NCBI RefSeq assembly: GCF_041860085.1
Contig: NZ_CP124747.1
Coordinates: 4,154,001 to 4,218,000 of the forward strand
Direction of reading: 5' to 3'
Origin: Schlesneria sp. DSM 10557
GTDB lineage: Bacteria > Planctomycetota > Planctomycetia > Planctomycetales > Planctomycetaceae
DNA length: 64,000 bases
Made by a program: the position numbers and the translations under genes. Positions 51,341 through 59,597 of the stretch are shown here, piece after piece. Each line of letters begins with the position of its first letter. The stretch's first letter is position 1. The notes under the pieces are model-generated. The model was not told where the DNA came from, did no database searches, and worked only from the letters and a program-made list of their open reading frames with translations.

Positions 51341-52801
51341 ATGCCACACCCGCAGAATCCCTTTCCATGCCAACTGACGCGACGCGAGTTTGTCTGGGAG
51401 ATGGGAGGCGGTTTCGCGGGCCTGGCTCTGGCGGGTCTCATACACGAGCACCGCGTGTTCGGCAATGGCGCGGTTTCTCCCGCACCGTCGGCCAACCCGC
51501 TCTCCCCGCGACCGCAGCAGCTTCCCGCGAAAGCAAAGAGCGTCATTTTTCTGATGATGAACGGGGGGCCCAGTCAGGTCGATACGTTCGACTACAAGCC
51601 TGTACTTCAGAAGTACGCGGGCCAGCCACTTCCTGAAGGAAAGACATTCATCAACTCGGGTGGGCGAAAAGTGGGCTTTCTGACGCCCTCCTTCCGCCCT
51701 TTCCGACCGGGAGGCGAAAGCGGGCTTTTGATCTCGGACTTTTTTCCGAAAGTGCGTGAGCACGCAGACAAGCTGGCCGTGATCCGCTCGTGCCACACCG
51801 ACAGCCATGCGCACGGTTCGGCACTGGTCGCCATGAACACTGGCAAGACCTTCATCGGACGCCCCTCGCTGGGAAGCTGGGCCGTTTATGGTCTGGGGTC
51901 GGAAAACCAGAACATGCCCGGCTATGTCGTGATCCTCGACAAACGGGGTGGTCCGATCGGGGGCCAGCCGAACTGGTCCAGCGGCTTCATCCCCAGTTCT
52001 TACGCCGGGACCTTGTTCCGGTCTGTCGGTGACCCCATGTTTGACCTCCGTGGCCCGGGGTACGTGGACCTGGCGGCACAGCGTGAGCAACTCGATCTGC
52101 TCGCAAAGATCAATCAGGAACACATGGATGCCAGACCGGGTGGACAAGATCTGGCAGCGCGGATCAACTCGTTTGAGCTGGCCTATCGCATGCAGGCAGA
52201 AGCACCTGCAGCTGTCGATCTTTCAGAAGAGACGCCCCAGACACTGGCGATGTACGGTGTGGGACAGCATCCGACCGACGAGTACGGCCGCAACTGTCTG
52301 GTCGCTCGCCGACTTGTCGAAAGAGGTGTTCGGTTCGTTCAACTTTACTCAGGCGGCGGTCATCTCGAAGAGACCTGGGACGCTCACAAGAGTATCGAGA
52401 CCAATCATGGGCAGCATGCTGCCGAAGTCGACCAGCCCATCGCCGCCCTGCTGACAGACCTTGAGCAACGCGGTTTGCTCGAATCCACGCTCGTCGTGTG
52501 GGGGGGAGAATTTGGGCGAATGCCATTCAGTGAAGGTCCCGGCGAACCGGGACGAAACCATAACCCGTACGGGTTTTCGATGTGGATGGCGGGCGGGGGT
52601 GTGAAAGGGGGAACGGCCTATGGCGAGACGGACGACTTCGGGTTTGAGGCGGTCGTTAATAAGGCCCATCTCCACGACATCCACGCGACGATTCTGCACC
52701 TGATCGGTCTGGATCACGAGCTGCTGACCTACTTCCACCAGGGCCGCGACGAGAGCCTGACCGACGTCGACGGACATGTCATTCGCGCTATTCTCGCTTA
52801 A
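51341..52801 (+). CDS. DUF1501 family secreted protein
   Basis: 486 residues from the ATG at 51341, with GGAG upstream; an ATG at 51293 lacks a ribosome site. A twin-arginine-like signal TRREFVWEMGGGFAGLALAG directs folded export. The DUF1501 core is complete: KSVIFLMMNGGPSQVDTFDY, HADKLAVIRSCHTDSHAHGS, GSWAVYGLGSENQNMPGYVV, ARRLVERGVRFVQLYSGGGH, LVVWGGEFGRMPFSEG, NHNPYGFSMWMAGGGVKGGT and the C-terminal LHDIHATILHLIGLDHELLT. It belongs with the preceding cytochrome/DUF1549/DUF1553 protein. The ROK regulator gene starts 20 bases after its stop and is likely co-transcribed. Confidence 0.95.
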   Translation: MPHPQNPFPCQLTRREFVWEMGGGFAGLALAGLIHEHRVFGNGAVSPAPSANPLSPRPQQLPAKAKSVIFLMMNGGPSQVDTFDYKPVLQKYAGQPLPEGKTFINSGGRKVGFLTPSFRPFRPGGESGLLISDFFPKVREHADKLAVIRSCHTDSHAHGSALVAMNTGKTFIGRPSLGSWAVYGLGSENQNMPGYVVILDKRGGPIGGQPNWSSGFIPSSYAGTLFRSVGDPMFDLRGPGYVDLAAQREQLDLLAKINQEHMDARPGGQDLAARINSFELAYRMQAEAPAAVDLSEETPQTLAMYGVGQHPTDEYGRNCLVARRLVERGVRFVQLYSGGGHLEETWDAHKSIETNHGQHAAEVDQPIAALLTDLEQRGLLESTLVVWGGEFGRMPFSEGPGEPGRNHNPYGFSMWMAGGGVKGGTAYGETDDFGFEAVVNKAHLHDIHATILHLIGLDHELLTYFHQGRDESLTDVDGHVIRAILA

Positions 52802-52821
52802 GCAGGAAACCGACCGAACCG

Positions 52822-53982
52822 ATGTCTCCGCTGATTCAGCCTCAATTATTGCGCCGAATGAATGTCCGTCGGCTGTTGGAACACCTGCAGAAGAGTGGCC
52901 CGTCGACACGCGCCGACCTGACGCGACGAACAGGCAGCAGTGGCCCGACCGTTTCCAAAGCGATCGCCGCCCTGCTTGAGTCGGGCCTGGTCGAAGAAGG
53001 GGAATCGCACGCCGTGGCCCTCGGCCGCCCCGGAACGGTTCTGAGGCTCGCACGAAATGCCGCGCAAGTCATCGGCGTGGTGATCGACGCCCGGCAATGT
53101 CAGGTCGTGGCTGCGGGACTGGATGGCGTTAATCACGATGAGGCGATGGAGACATTCGCGACACCACGCACCTACTCGTTACTCATCGACCAGCTTGCTC
53201 ACGCCGTCAATCGCCTGATGCGACGGTCCGCCCGGACATTGTCGATCGGCATCAGTGCACCGGGTCTGATCAACCGGCGTGAGCAGAAGTGTACGTTTTC
53301 CCCCAACTTTCATGTCACGGATGGCCATTCCCCCACGCGAGATCTTTTCGAACGAGTCGGTGTGGAATGTGTTCTTTATCAGGAAACGCAGGCGCTCTGC
53401 CTCAGCGAACGAATGTTTGGCGGGCCGGAATCGCTGGATGACTTCGTCGTGCTGGAGATCAGCACTGGGCTGGGTCTGGGGGTTTACAGTTCCGGCCGTC
53501 TGCTGGAAGGGCATAGCGGTCTGGCAGGAGAACTGGGCCACGTGACCGTCGTTCCCGATGGTCGAATCTGTGGTTGCGGCAATCGCGGCTGCCTGGAAAC
53601 CGTGGCGACCGATTCGTCCTTTGCGCAGTTGATTTCCGAACAGACAGGCCGCGCCGTCGATATCAAAGAAGCGGTCCACCTGATCCGTAGTGGCCAACTG
53701 GAAAGCGAACGGCAGCTTCGCACGACCATCGAGTCGCTGGCGATCGCCATGGCGGCTGCAATCAATATCTTTAACCCCGCCCACCTGTTCGTTCATGGGC
53801 GGCTGTTCGATGCTCAGGATGGCCTGTTTGAGCTGACGTGTGAATTAACGCGACGTCGTGCACTGGCCCCCTCACTGGCAGACTGCCACATCCGCCGTTC
53901 ACGCTTCAGCAAAGCACAAGGAGCGACAGCCGCGGCCATTCATGCTCTTTTTGCTTCATTCGGCCCCACCTTCGGCGAATGA
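52822..53982 (+). CDS. ROK-family transcriptional regulator
   Basis: 386 residues. An N-terminal winged helix-turn-helix covers ~10-75 (RRLLEHLQKSGPSTRADLTR, SGPTVSKAIAALLESGLV), then a ROK sugar-kinase-like domain. The ROK zinc motif is intact: GELGH with His240 and ICGCGNRGCLE with Cys250, Cys252 and Cys257. At the place of the kinase catalytic Asp (usual 'NDAN') it reads QETQ, so it probably binds a sugar without phosphorylating it, as NagC/XylR-type repressors do. It is close behind the DUF1501 gene and may control that cluster in response to a sugar. No specific ligand can be named. Confidence 0.92.
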   Translation: MSPLIQPQLLRRMNVRRLLEHLQKSGPSTRADLTRRTGSSGPTVSKAIAALLESGLVEEGESHAVALGRPGTVLRLARNAAQVIGVVIDARQCQVVAAGLDGVNHDEAMETFATPRTYSLLIDQLAHAVNRLMRRSARTLSIGISAPGLINRREQKCTFSPNFHVTDGHSPTRDLFERVGVECVLYQETQALCLSERMFGGPESLDDFVVLEISTGLGLGVYSSGRLLEGHSGLAGELGHVTVVPDGRICGCGNRGCLETVATDSSFAQLISEQTGRAVDIKEAVHLIRSGQLESERQLRTTIESLAIAMAAAINIFNPAHLFVHGRLFDAQDGLFELTCELTRRRALAPSLADCHIRRSRFSKAQGATAAAIHALFASFGPTFGE

Positions 53983-54270
53983 CAAACGAAGGATCATCAC
54001 GCGGAAGCACGGGAGGGTCGCTCACAGCGTTTCGCACCCCGGCACATCTCCAGCGAATCCCGAAAACCGATCCGCTGATGCCGGCAGAGAACGCCGCGAC
54101 AGCATTCGACTCTTCTCTCAAACAACTTGCACACACCAACCACGACGAACAGCCGAAGAATTCCTATCTTCTAACATTCAAATATGCTAACAACATGCTA
54201 GCATCCAGAAGTCTCATCTAATACAATTAGCACTCATTATGACATCGGCAATCTCCGCCGATGGAGTTCC

Positions 54271-54290
54271 GACTTGTATATAAACAAGTC
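54271..54290. promoter_or_regulatory. Palindrome GACTTGT-N6-ACAAGTC
   Basis: 7-bp perfect arms around ATATAA, ~360 bases upstream of the ATG at 54648. Operator-like. Confidence 0.35.
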
Positions 54291-54339
54291 CAAGGAACGA
54301 GGCCAGTCATAGGACGTTCCGCGCCAACAGCTCGCGACA

Positions 54340-54359
54340 GTGTCACCTGGAGTTGACAC
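54340..54359. promoter_or_regulatory. Dyad GTGTCA-N8-TGACAC
   Basis: Perfect 6-bp arms with an 8-base spacer. It shares the TGTCA/TGACA core with dyads at 38957 and 44386. Confidence 0.3.
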
Positions 54360-54647
54360 CTACATTTCGTCACGCAGAGCAACGGTTTTGGTGCGAGCGG
54401 CAATAGCTGCCGTCAATTCCCGTTGACAGTGTGCAAAAGCGGCACACCGGCAGAGACGACAATTCTGTATCGCTGCAACTCTTTTTCTGCCAGCAGCTTG
54501 GGAGTCGAGCGCGGCTTCCGTTCTCCACTTCCGTGGGTGTGGCACGGTACCTGCAAAACTAGTTCCTCGCATCCGAGTCAGACTTGTGTCGTATCGCGGT
54601 CACAAGGAGAAGATCCCCACTATAGCCAGACGGAAGGTATTACTACA

Positions 54648-55097
54648 ATGAGAGCAATCAAATTTAGCAGAACGATCCGTATTGCCGCCGCTGTGGCTCT
54701 GGCAACCTCTCTCTTCCCATTAGTTTCTGTTCGAGCGGGCGATTACCGCCGTGTCTATCGAGGACCGGTTCGGACCGTGCAGCAGACTCAACATATTCAG
54801 TCGGTTCCCGTACAGGCTCAGACTCATATCCAGTCTGTCGTGCCATCAGCGATTCCCGCAGGAACTCCAGTAACCTCACCGGCCCCGCAACCTGTGACAA
54901 CGCCGGTGGCGCCGTCGAATGTTGTTCCCGGCCCCATTGTGTCCCCGGTGCAGACTGTTCCAAACTCAACGGTGATCGGTACTCCTGTTTCGCCGTCGGG
55001 GTCGCACTACCGGGGAACGCTGCGTCACGAGGCCAATCACCCCGTCCCCAACCTGTTCCGTGCGGACAGTAAGATTCGCGGACTTCGACGCAACTAG
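54648..55097 (+). CDS. Small secreted Pro/Val/Thr/Gln-rich protein
   Basis: 149 residues from the ATG at 54648, with GGAAGG upstream. The frame extends 5' to 54423 but that part looks non-coding. Signal peptide TIRIAAAVALATSLFPLVSV ends near RAG. The mature part is low-complexity with short repeats: TQHIQSVPVQAQTHIQSV, TPVTSPAPQPVTTPVAP, and a basic C-terminus HYRGTLRHEANHPVPNLFR. It is probably a surface or cell-wall-like component. Family not recognised. A strong terminator follows. Confidence 0.75.
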   Translation: MRAIKFSRTIRIAAAVALATSLFPLVSVRAGDYRRVYRGPVRTVQQTQHIQSVPVQAQTHIQSVVPSAIPAGTPVTSPAPQPVTTPVAPSNVVPGPIVSPVQTVPNSTVIGTPVSPSGSHYRGTLRHEANHPVPNLFRADSKIRGLRRN

Positions 55098-55161
55098 TTC
55101 AGCGAGCCGTGGGCGCGCATTCCATTGCACCCTGCGGTTCTGAATGCCGATAATGCACGAG

Positions 55162-55197
55162 CCCCCTGCGATCTCGATCGCGGGGGGTTATTTTTTG
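55162..55197. terminator. Strong rho-independent terminator
   Basis: CCCCCTGCGAT pairs with ATCGCGGGGG around a CTCG loop, followed by TTATTTTTTG. It ends the 54648 gene and sits before the convergent UV endonuclease gene. Confidence 0.88.
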
Positions 55198-55335
55198 TTC
55201 CCTGCAAGCCCGCCCGCATCCAGCCCCTGGAACAGTCCACGTGCGGACGAGTTGGCTTCGTCACTCGCGCGGGGAATTTCGCGGGCAGAACGGAACCCAG
55301 CAATTCCGATCGTTTATCAACGGCCAGTGAGGCGC

Positions 55336-56265
55336 TCACGCGCCGGGAACCGGGATCCCCACCCCAACCCCCAACCTGCGCAAGTCCAAGGCCAGTTGCA
55401 CGACAGCCGGTTCCTTCGCCTTGGCTTCCACTTCCACCGTGATTCGCTGATCTCTCCAGCAGTCGGGGAAATCTTTCACGTCGATGAAGTCGTGGTGACG
55501 CTCAGGCTTGGGACCCTCCCAGCCTTCCAGGGGGCTTGAGAGGTGAAACATGGGTTCGCGGTCCCACGTCGCGAGCGCCTGACGGGTCGCTTCTTCCACC
55601 GTCAGACCGTCCGGATTGCAACGGTGATGATGCACGTCATAGACCAGTGGGATACCGGTCTCTCTACAAACGGCAAGCAGGTCCTGCGGCGTATAGGTGC
55701 GATCGTCATTCTCCAGTGTGAGTCGTTTTCTGGCCCTTAATGACAGACGATCGAAGTTCCGTACAAAATCGGCCATCGCTCTGGACTTATCGCCGAAAGC
55801 ACCACCGCCGTGGATATTGACGACATCCGCAGCAACCCACTCCGCGACCATCGCCTGGTACTCAAGCTCCTGGAGAGAGGCCTCAACCACGTCGGGCCGT
55901 TGTGAATTGAGCACCACGAACTGGTCCGGATGGAAACAGGTCCTCAGCCCATGCTGCCGGACAAATTCTCCGCACGCCTGAAACCCGCGAACGATTTCTT
56001 CCGCACGGGGAAGTTCCTCAATCTGGTAGCCATAAGTCGGATGCGTTTTCAGAGGGAGGATCTGGCTGTTGACGCGAAAGCACCCGATGCCGGTCTCTGC
56101 GCAAAACTGCAGGGCGCGCAATAACGATTCCGCGTTAGAGAGGCAGAGCCCGGCCAACTTCGCCAGAGCCCCGGGCCTGCCCATTTTACCAATCGAAGCG
56201 GCGGTCGTCGTCGAGAACTTGATGGGTTGGTCCCGAAAGATACAGCAGAGGCCGAGTCGAATCAC
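55336..56265 (-). CDS. uvsE: UV-damage endonuclease (UVDE)
   Basis: 309 residues from a GTG at 56265, preceded by GAAGG. A GTG at 56316 would add 17 residues. Most UvsE proteins start 'M.RLGLCC.F', as here with VIRLGLCCIF. This TIM-barrel enzyme nicks DNA 5' to UV photoproducts and other lesions. Metal-site segments are present: YRV-equivalent CFRVNSQILPL, TCFHPDQFVVLNS, VVNIHGGGAFGDK, KRLTLENDDRTYT, PLVYDVHHHRCN and RHHDFIDVKDF. Together they supply the expected His, Glu and Asp ligands for the metal cluster. Length is normal for the family. It probably gives nucleotide-excision-independent repair of sunlight damage. Confidence 0.95.
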   Translation of the reverse strand: MIRLGLCCIFRDQPIKFSTTTAASIGKMGRPGALAKLAGLCLSNAESLLRALQFCAETGIGCFRVNSQILPLKTHPTYGYQIEELPRAEEIVRGFQACGEFVRQHGLRTCFHPDQFVVLNSQRPDVVEASLQELEYQAMVAEWVAADVVNIHGGGAFGDKSRAMADFVRNFDRLSLRARKRLTLENDDRTYTPQDLLAVCRETGIPLVYDVHHHRCNPDGLTVEEATRQALATWDREPMFHLSSPLEGWEGPKPERHHDFIDVKDFPDCWRDQRITVEVEAKAKEPAVVQLALDLRRLGVGVGIPVPGA

Positions 56266-56316
56266 GAAGTCGCCTTCATTGAAGTCGTATCGCGATCCCT
56301 GTCCCACCGAGGCCAC

Positions 56317-56636
56317 GAAAGCGAACGAAACATTATCCTGCTACAGCATAGGCAGCCATTTCTGATGTGCCAACCACCCCTCCGCAGCTCATTCGCCGAA
56401 CCCACATTGAAAACACGACTTACGTCTAGACTGCACTTCTCCCTTGAGCAGTGAAGGACGAAGCCGGATGGCGATTCCGACCTCACGAATCCACTCAAGC
56501 GGGGGTGTCGAATTCCGCCAAAAATCGGTCTGTTCGCATTCGGAATCTTTCGTTAGGATCCGCCCCTCACCGGGCCGGACAGCTGTCCGATTGCGGTTTG
56601 TGCGTCGATCATGGATGACTCACGCTCCCGTTCAGG
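56317..56636. other. Divergent spacer
   Basis: 320 bases between the uvsE and LolA-like gene starts. It should contain both promoters. No specific element is recognised. Confidence 0.4.
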
Positions 56637-57758
56637 ATGAACGCCCCCATCATGCGACAGATTAATCAATTCACACTCGTGCTGTTGGCTGCATGCCCAC
56701 TCATGGGTCTTCCCGTGGAAGTGTCAGCTCAGCAATCGAAGCGACCTGCTGCGACGGCACAGACAACTCCACCGGCCAATAAGGCGGGCGCTCCCAGAGA
56801 AGCGGGCAAACACGCTCCCGTCGATAATCAGGTACGCCAGGCCTCGGACAAGCGGGCACGCCCCGAGCCGAAAGAGCTGCAACTTGACCCGCTCGACCCT
56901 CGACTGGTCGAGATTCTCGACGAGTGGGAAGCACACTCAGCGAAGATCAAATCCCTGCACGGCAAACATACCCGACGGGAATTCAACAAGACGTTCGAAG
57001 TCGAAAAAGTCTCTGAGGGTGAGTTCTTCCTGGAAACACCCGACAAAGGCCGTATCGACATCATGGCCAAACAGATTAAGAAGGGTGAGGTCAGCACGCG
57101 GAAAGGCCCGACAGGAACACCGTTTCAACTGCAGCCTGGCGAGTCCGAGCGGTGGGTCTGCACTGGCGAAGAGATTCTCTCGTTCAACATGGAACGCAAG
57201 GAATACACGCGCGACGAAATTCCCGCTTCACTACGAGGCAAGAATATCGTCCACAGTCCTTTGCCATTTCTCTTCGGGATGAAAGCGGACGAGGCCCGAC
57301 AGCGCTTTAATCTGACCCTCGAAGGAGAAGGAAAAGACGGGTCCGTCAAAATCAAGGCGATTCCCCGGATGGATACGGACCGCCAGAACTACAGAGAGGC
57401 GTGGATCATCCTCGATACCAAACGGTATATCCCCACTCACGTCCGACTGATTGATCCCAGCGGCCTCGACACGATCTACGCGTTCGAGCAAGTCGAAATC
57501 AACGACACCGGCTTCCTGCGAAAACTGAAAGATCGGTTCCAGGACCCGTACCACCCGAGCCTGAAGGGATTCACGTTGGCCATGCCGAATGATATCCAGC
57601 AGGAGGGCGCCCGGATCGCTGGAGAAGAAAACCCCGCACGGGCGGGCAATGCAGTGAACCCCGCCAACCACCAGAAGAATACGTCTGGTCTCCGCTCGAC
57701 CAAACAACCGGCACCATCGCGGACGACCAACTCCCCGTCTTCGACCCGAAAGCAGTAA
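56637..57758 (+). CDS. Secreted LolA-like (TIGR03009-type) protein
   Basis: 373 residues; ATG at 56637, with a second ATG at 56652. Signal peptide FTLVLLAACPLMGLPVEVSA. A Pro/Ala/Lys-rich linker (~30-80) leads to a beta-rich domain with the LolA/LolB half-barrel rhythm: LVEILDEWEAHSAKIKSLHG, GEFFLETPDKGRIDIMAK, SERWVCTGEEILSFNMERKE, YIPTHVRLIDPSGLDTIYAF. The C-terminal ~50 residues are low-complexity and basic. Such planctomycete proteins may carry lipids or lipoproteins in the periplasm; a transport role is inferred from fold resemblance only. Confidence 0.85.
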   Translation: MNAPIMRQINQFTLVLLAACPLMGLPVEVSAQQSKRPAATAQTTPPANKAGAPREAGKHAPVDNQVRQASDKRARPEPKELQLDPLDPRLVEILDEWEAHSAKIKSLHGKHTRREFNKTFEVEKVSEGEFFLETPDKGRIDIMAKQIKKGEVSTRKGPTGTPFQLQPGESERWVCTGEEILSFNMERKEYTRDEIPASLRGKNIVHSPLPFLFGMKADEARQRFNLTLEGEGKDGSVKIKAIPRMDTDRQNYREAWIILDTKRYIPTHVRLIDPSGLDTIYAFEQVEINDTGFLRKLKDRFQDPYHPSLKGFTLAMPNDIQQEGARIAGEENPARAGNAVNPANHQKNTSGLRSTKQPAPSRTTNSPSSTRKQ

Positions 57759-57946
57759 ACTCTCGCTACGACAACGGTCCCCTGACCTTGGTCAGCGTCC
57801 GAAAGGCCTCCCTCAACGGTTGACGGTGCGGTCTCGATCGTTAATCTTGCACTCACCGAATCGATCCATCTATTCCCACGGGATTGATTTGAGTGAGCCA
57901 AACGCGGGAAAACGTTCACGATCGCGATCGTGTGGAGGCCATGGAC

Positions 57947-58405
57947 ATGACGTCTGTCGCACAAGCCTGGGTACGTGTGGGAAAGGTTCCGTTCGGCAAA
58001 GGCGTTTTCGCCCGTCGAGACATCCCCAAAGGGACCGTGCTGGGAGAAGTGGACGGACGGGTCATCGATGACGCCAACTACGCCACCTCGTACTGCATCG
58101 ATCTGGGTGGCACCTTGTCACTCGAACCGCGGGCACCGTTCCGTTTTCTCAACCACTGCTGCACGCCGAACAGCACGCTGTGCATTGCCGACGTGACCTA
58201 CGAAGATGGCTCGCCAGCACCGTCAGAAGTGACGGTGGAAGCGCTGGAGGACATTCCCAAAGGGGCAGAAGTCACCATCGACTATCGGTGGGCCGCCTAT
58301 GGAGCCATCAAATGTCTGTGCGGCAGCCCCAAGTGCCGAGGCTGGGTTGTGGCTGAGGAAGAATTGCCCAAGCTGCTCCGATCGCTCAAACGCAAAGCCA
58401 AGTAG
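57947..58405 (+). CDS. SET-domain protein
   Basis: 152 residues from the ATG at 57947, which has GGAGG at the right distance (57934-57938). ATG 57941 and GTG 57893 are alternatives. SET signatures: GVFARRDIPKGTVLGEVDGR at the N-terminus, the pseudoknot segment FRFLNHCCTPNSTLC (NHxxxPN), a late VTIDYRWAAYG (the Tyr of the active site), and a post-SET-like KCLCGSPKCRGW cysteine cluster that could bind zinc. SET enzymes methylate lysine with S-adenosylmethionine. Bacterial versions act on ribosomal or DNA-binding proteins, or are uncharacterised. The small size means it is little more than the catalytic core. Confidence 0.9.
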   Translation: MTSVAQAWVRVGKVPFGKGVFARRDIPKGTVLGEVDGRVIDDANYATSYCIDLGGTLSLEPRAPFRFLNHCCTPNSTLCIADVTYEDGSPAPSEVTVEALEDIPKGAEVTIDYRWAAYGAIKCLCGSPKCRGWVVAEEELPKLLRSLKRKAK

Positions 58406-58570
58406 CCCGCTTGACTGACACGCGAATTGGGATCGCCTGCTGGTGCGGTTTCGCACGCCCGCAGGCCAGGCAAAAGGGGGCAAAACTCCCGACCTGATCT
58501 GGTCTTGGCAGCCTCGTTGCTGACCTCTGCTTCACGGCGCTGTCGGACACCATCAAGCCACGCAACAATC

Positions 58571-58612
58571 AGACTCCTCTCCCGCGGCATTTTGAAGCGA
58601 GAAGAGGAGTCT
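58571..58612. terminator. Hairpin between convergent genes
   Basis: AGACTCCTCT pairs with AGAGGAGTCT across a 22-base loop, between the ends of the SET gene and the NTF2-like gene. The T-runs are weak, so termination is plausible but not certain. Confidence 0.5.
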
Positions 58613-58637
58613 AAAATCACCCGACGTCTGCGTCAGA

Positions 58638-59219
58638 TCAGTTCTTGGGATCGAACGGCAAGGCCGACTTGTGAACACACAATCGCAGCTTGCCATCTTT
58701 GCCTCGTCGGAAAACGAATGTCTTGTCGACCATGATCTCATTGCCCGTGCTGTCGGTCAGGTAGACATTCCCCATCGTGATGGCGATGTCCCCGTGAATC
58801 TGCATCCCGTTCTCGGAAGCATTGTTGTCGTAACGAACCTTGGTCCACCCCTTGAGAGCGAACCCGCTGTCATCCGGAAAGTCCTTGCTTCCACCAACAA
58901 AGTACGACAAAGCCCCTTCCCGGGTCGGGCGGAAGGTGTTCTTACCGAAAGCTAATGTCGGTTTGAAGAACACCTTACCTTCCTTGTAGTCATATAAGTT
59001 ATCGATGACCTGAATAGCAGCGCTGCGATAATCGCCACCCTCTTTGTGGACCTTTGAGATCTTCACCAGCCCGTCACACCACGCCTGCTGTGCGGCGTCC
59101 ACTTCAGCTGCGGTGATTGGTTCAGCAGCAAAAGACACGTTCAAACACGCAAGCGACCCCATCAACGCCACCAAGAATCCAGCCAGATGCCGACGCGACG
59201 CGAAAGGAAACAAGGACAT
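58638..59219 (-). CDS. Secreted NTF2/SnoaL-like protein
   Basis: 193 residues. Signal peptide HLAGFLVALMGSLACLNVSF ends near AAE. The mature domain has the cone-shaped NTF2-like pattern: a helix AAEVDAAQQAWCDGLVKISK, helix SAAIQVIDNLYDYKEG, then strands VLFKP-like KVFFKPTLAF, ENGMQIHGDIAITMGNVYLT, MVDKTFVFRRGKDGKLRL, CVHKSALPF. Many such domains are ligand-binding or enzymatic; no catalytic residues can be assigned. It probably acts in the periplasm. It ends convergently with the SET gene and stands alone on its strand. Confidence 0.82.
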   Translation of the reverse strand: MSLFPFASRRHLAGFLVALMGSLACLNVSFAAEPITAAEVDAAQQAWCDGLVKISKVHKEGGDYRSAAIQVIDNLYDYKEGKVFFKPTLAFGKNTFRPTREGALSYFVGGSKDFPDDSGFALKGWTKVRYDNNASENGMQIHGDIAITMGNVYLTDSTGNEIMVDKTFVFRRGKDGKLRLCVHKSALPFDPKN

Positions 59220-59597
59220 GATGCAGACTCCAGACAGAGGAACGAACCCGGAACAGGAAAGTGCGATCGAAACGATAACGCGACCAAGACAAGCCTATCA
59301 ATCAGCTTTCGAACTTTTCCGTAATTTCCATTTTAAATACGAAGACGTCGCAGGAATAACACAACTCGCAGGCTCACACTCCAAAACAGCGACCGCAACT
59401 AACAAGCGAGGGCCGCAGGATTATCCGACTACGATCTTCATCGAGATCGTCATTACGGACCACATCGGACGCCTGCAACGCCTTCCGCCAGGTCTCTCCG
59501 AGACACTCAGAACGAGTACCACGACTTCGGGCAGTAAGGGACTTTCAGCGGGAACCTCTCAAGATGACGTCACCGACGACCGACGTCGCGAGTTTCG
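59220..59597. other. Spacer between two - strand genes
   Basis: 378 bases, AT-rich near 59300-59360. It probably carries the promoter of the NTF2-like gene. Nothing else is seen. Confidence 0.4.

Larger units (their letters stand above)
53983..54647. other. Regulatory spacer before the small secreted protein gene
   Basis: 665 bases, locally AT-rich around 54160-54300. It holds two dyads listed separately. No additional gene is supported. Confidence 0.45.

Noticed and set aside
58432-58463. GCCTGC/GCAGGC hairpin after the SET gene
   Set aside because: Short arms, long loop and no T-run; the nearby 58571 hairpin is the better terminator candidate.
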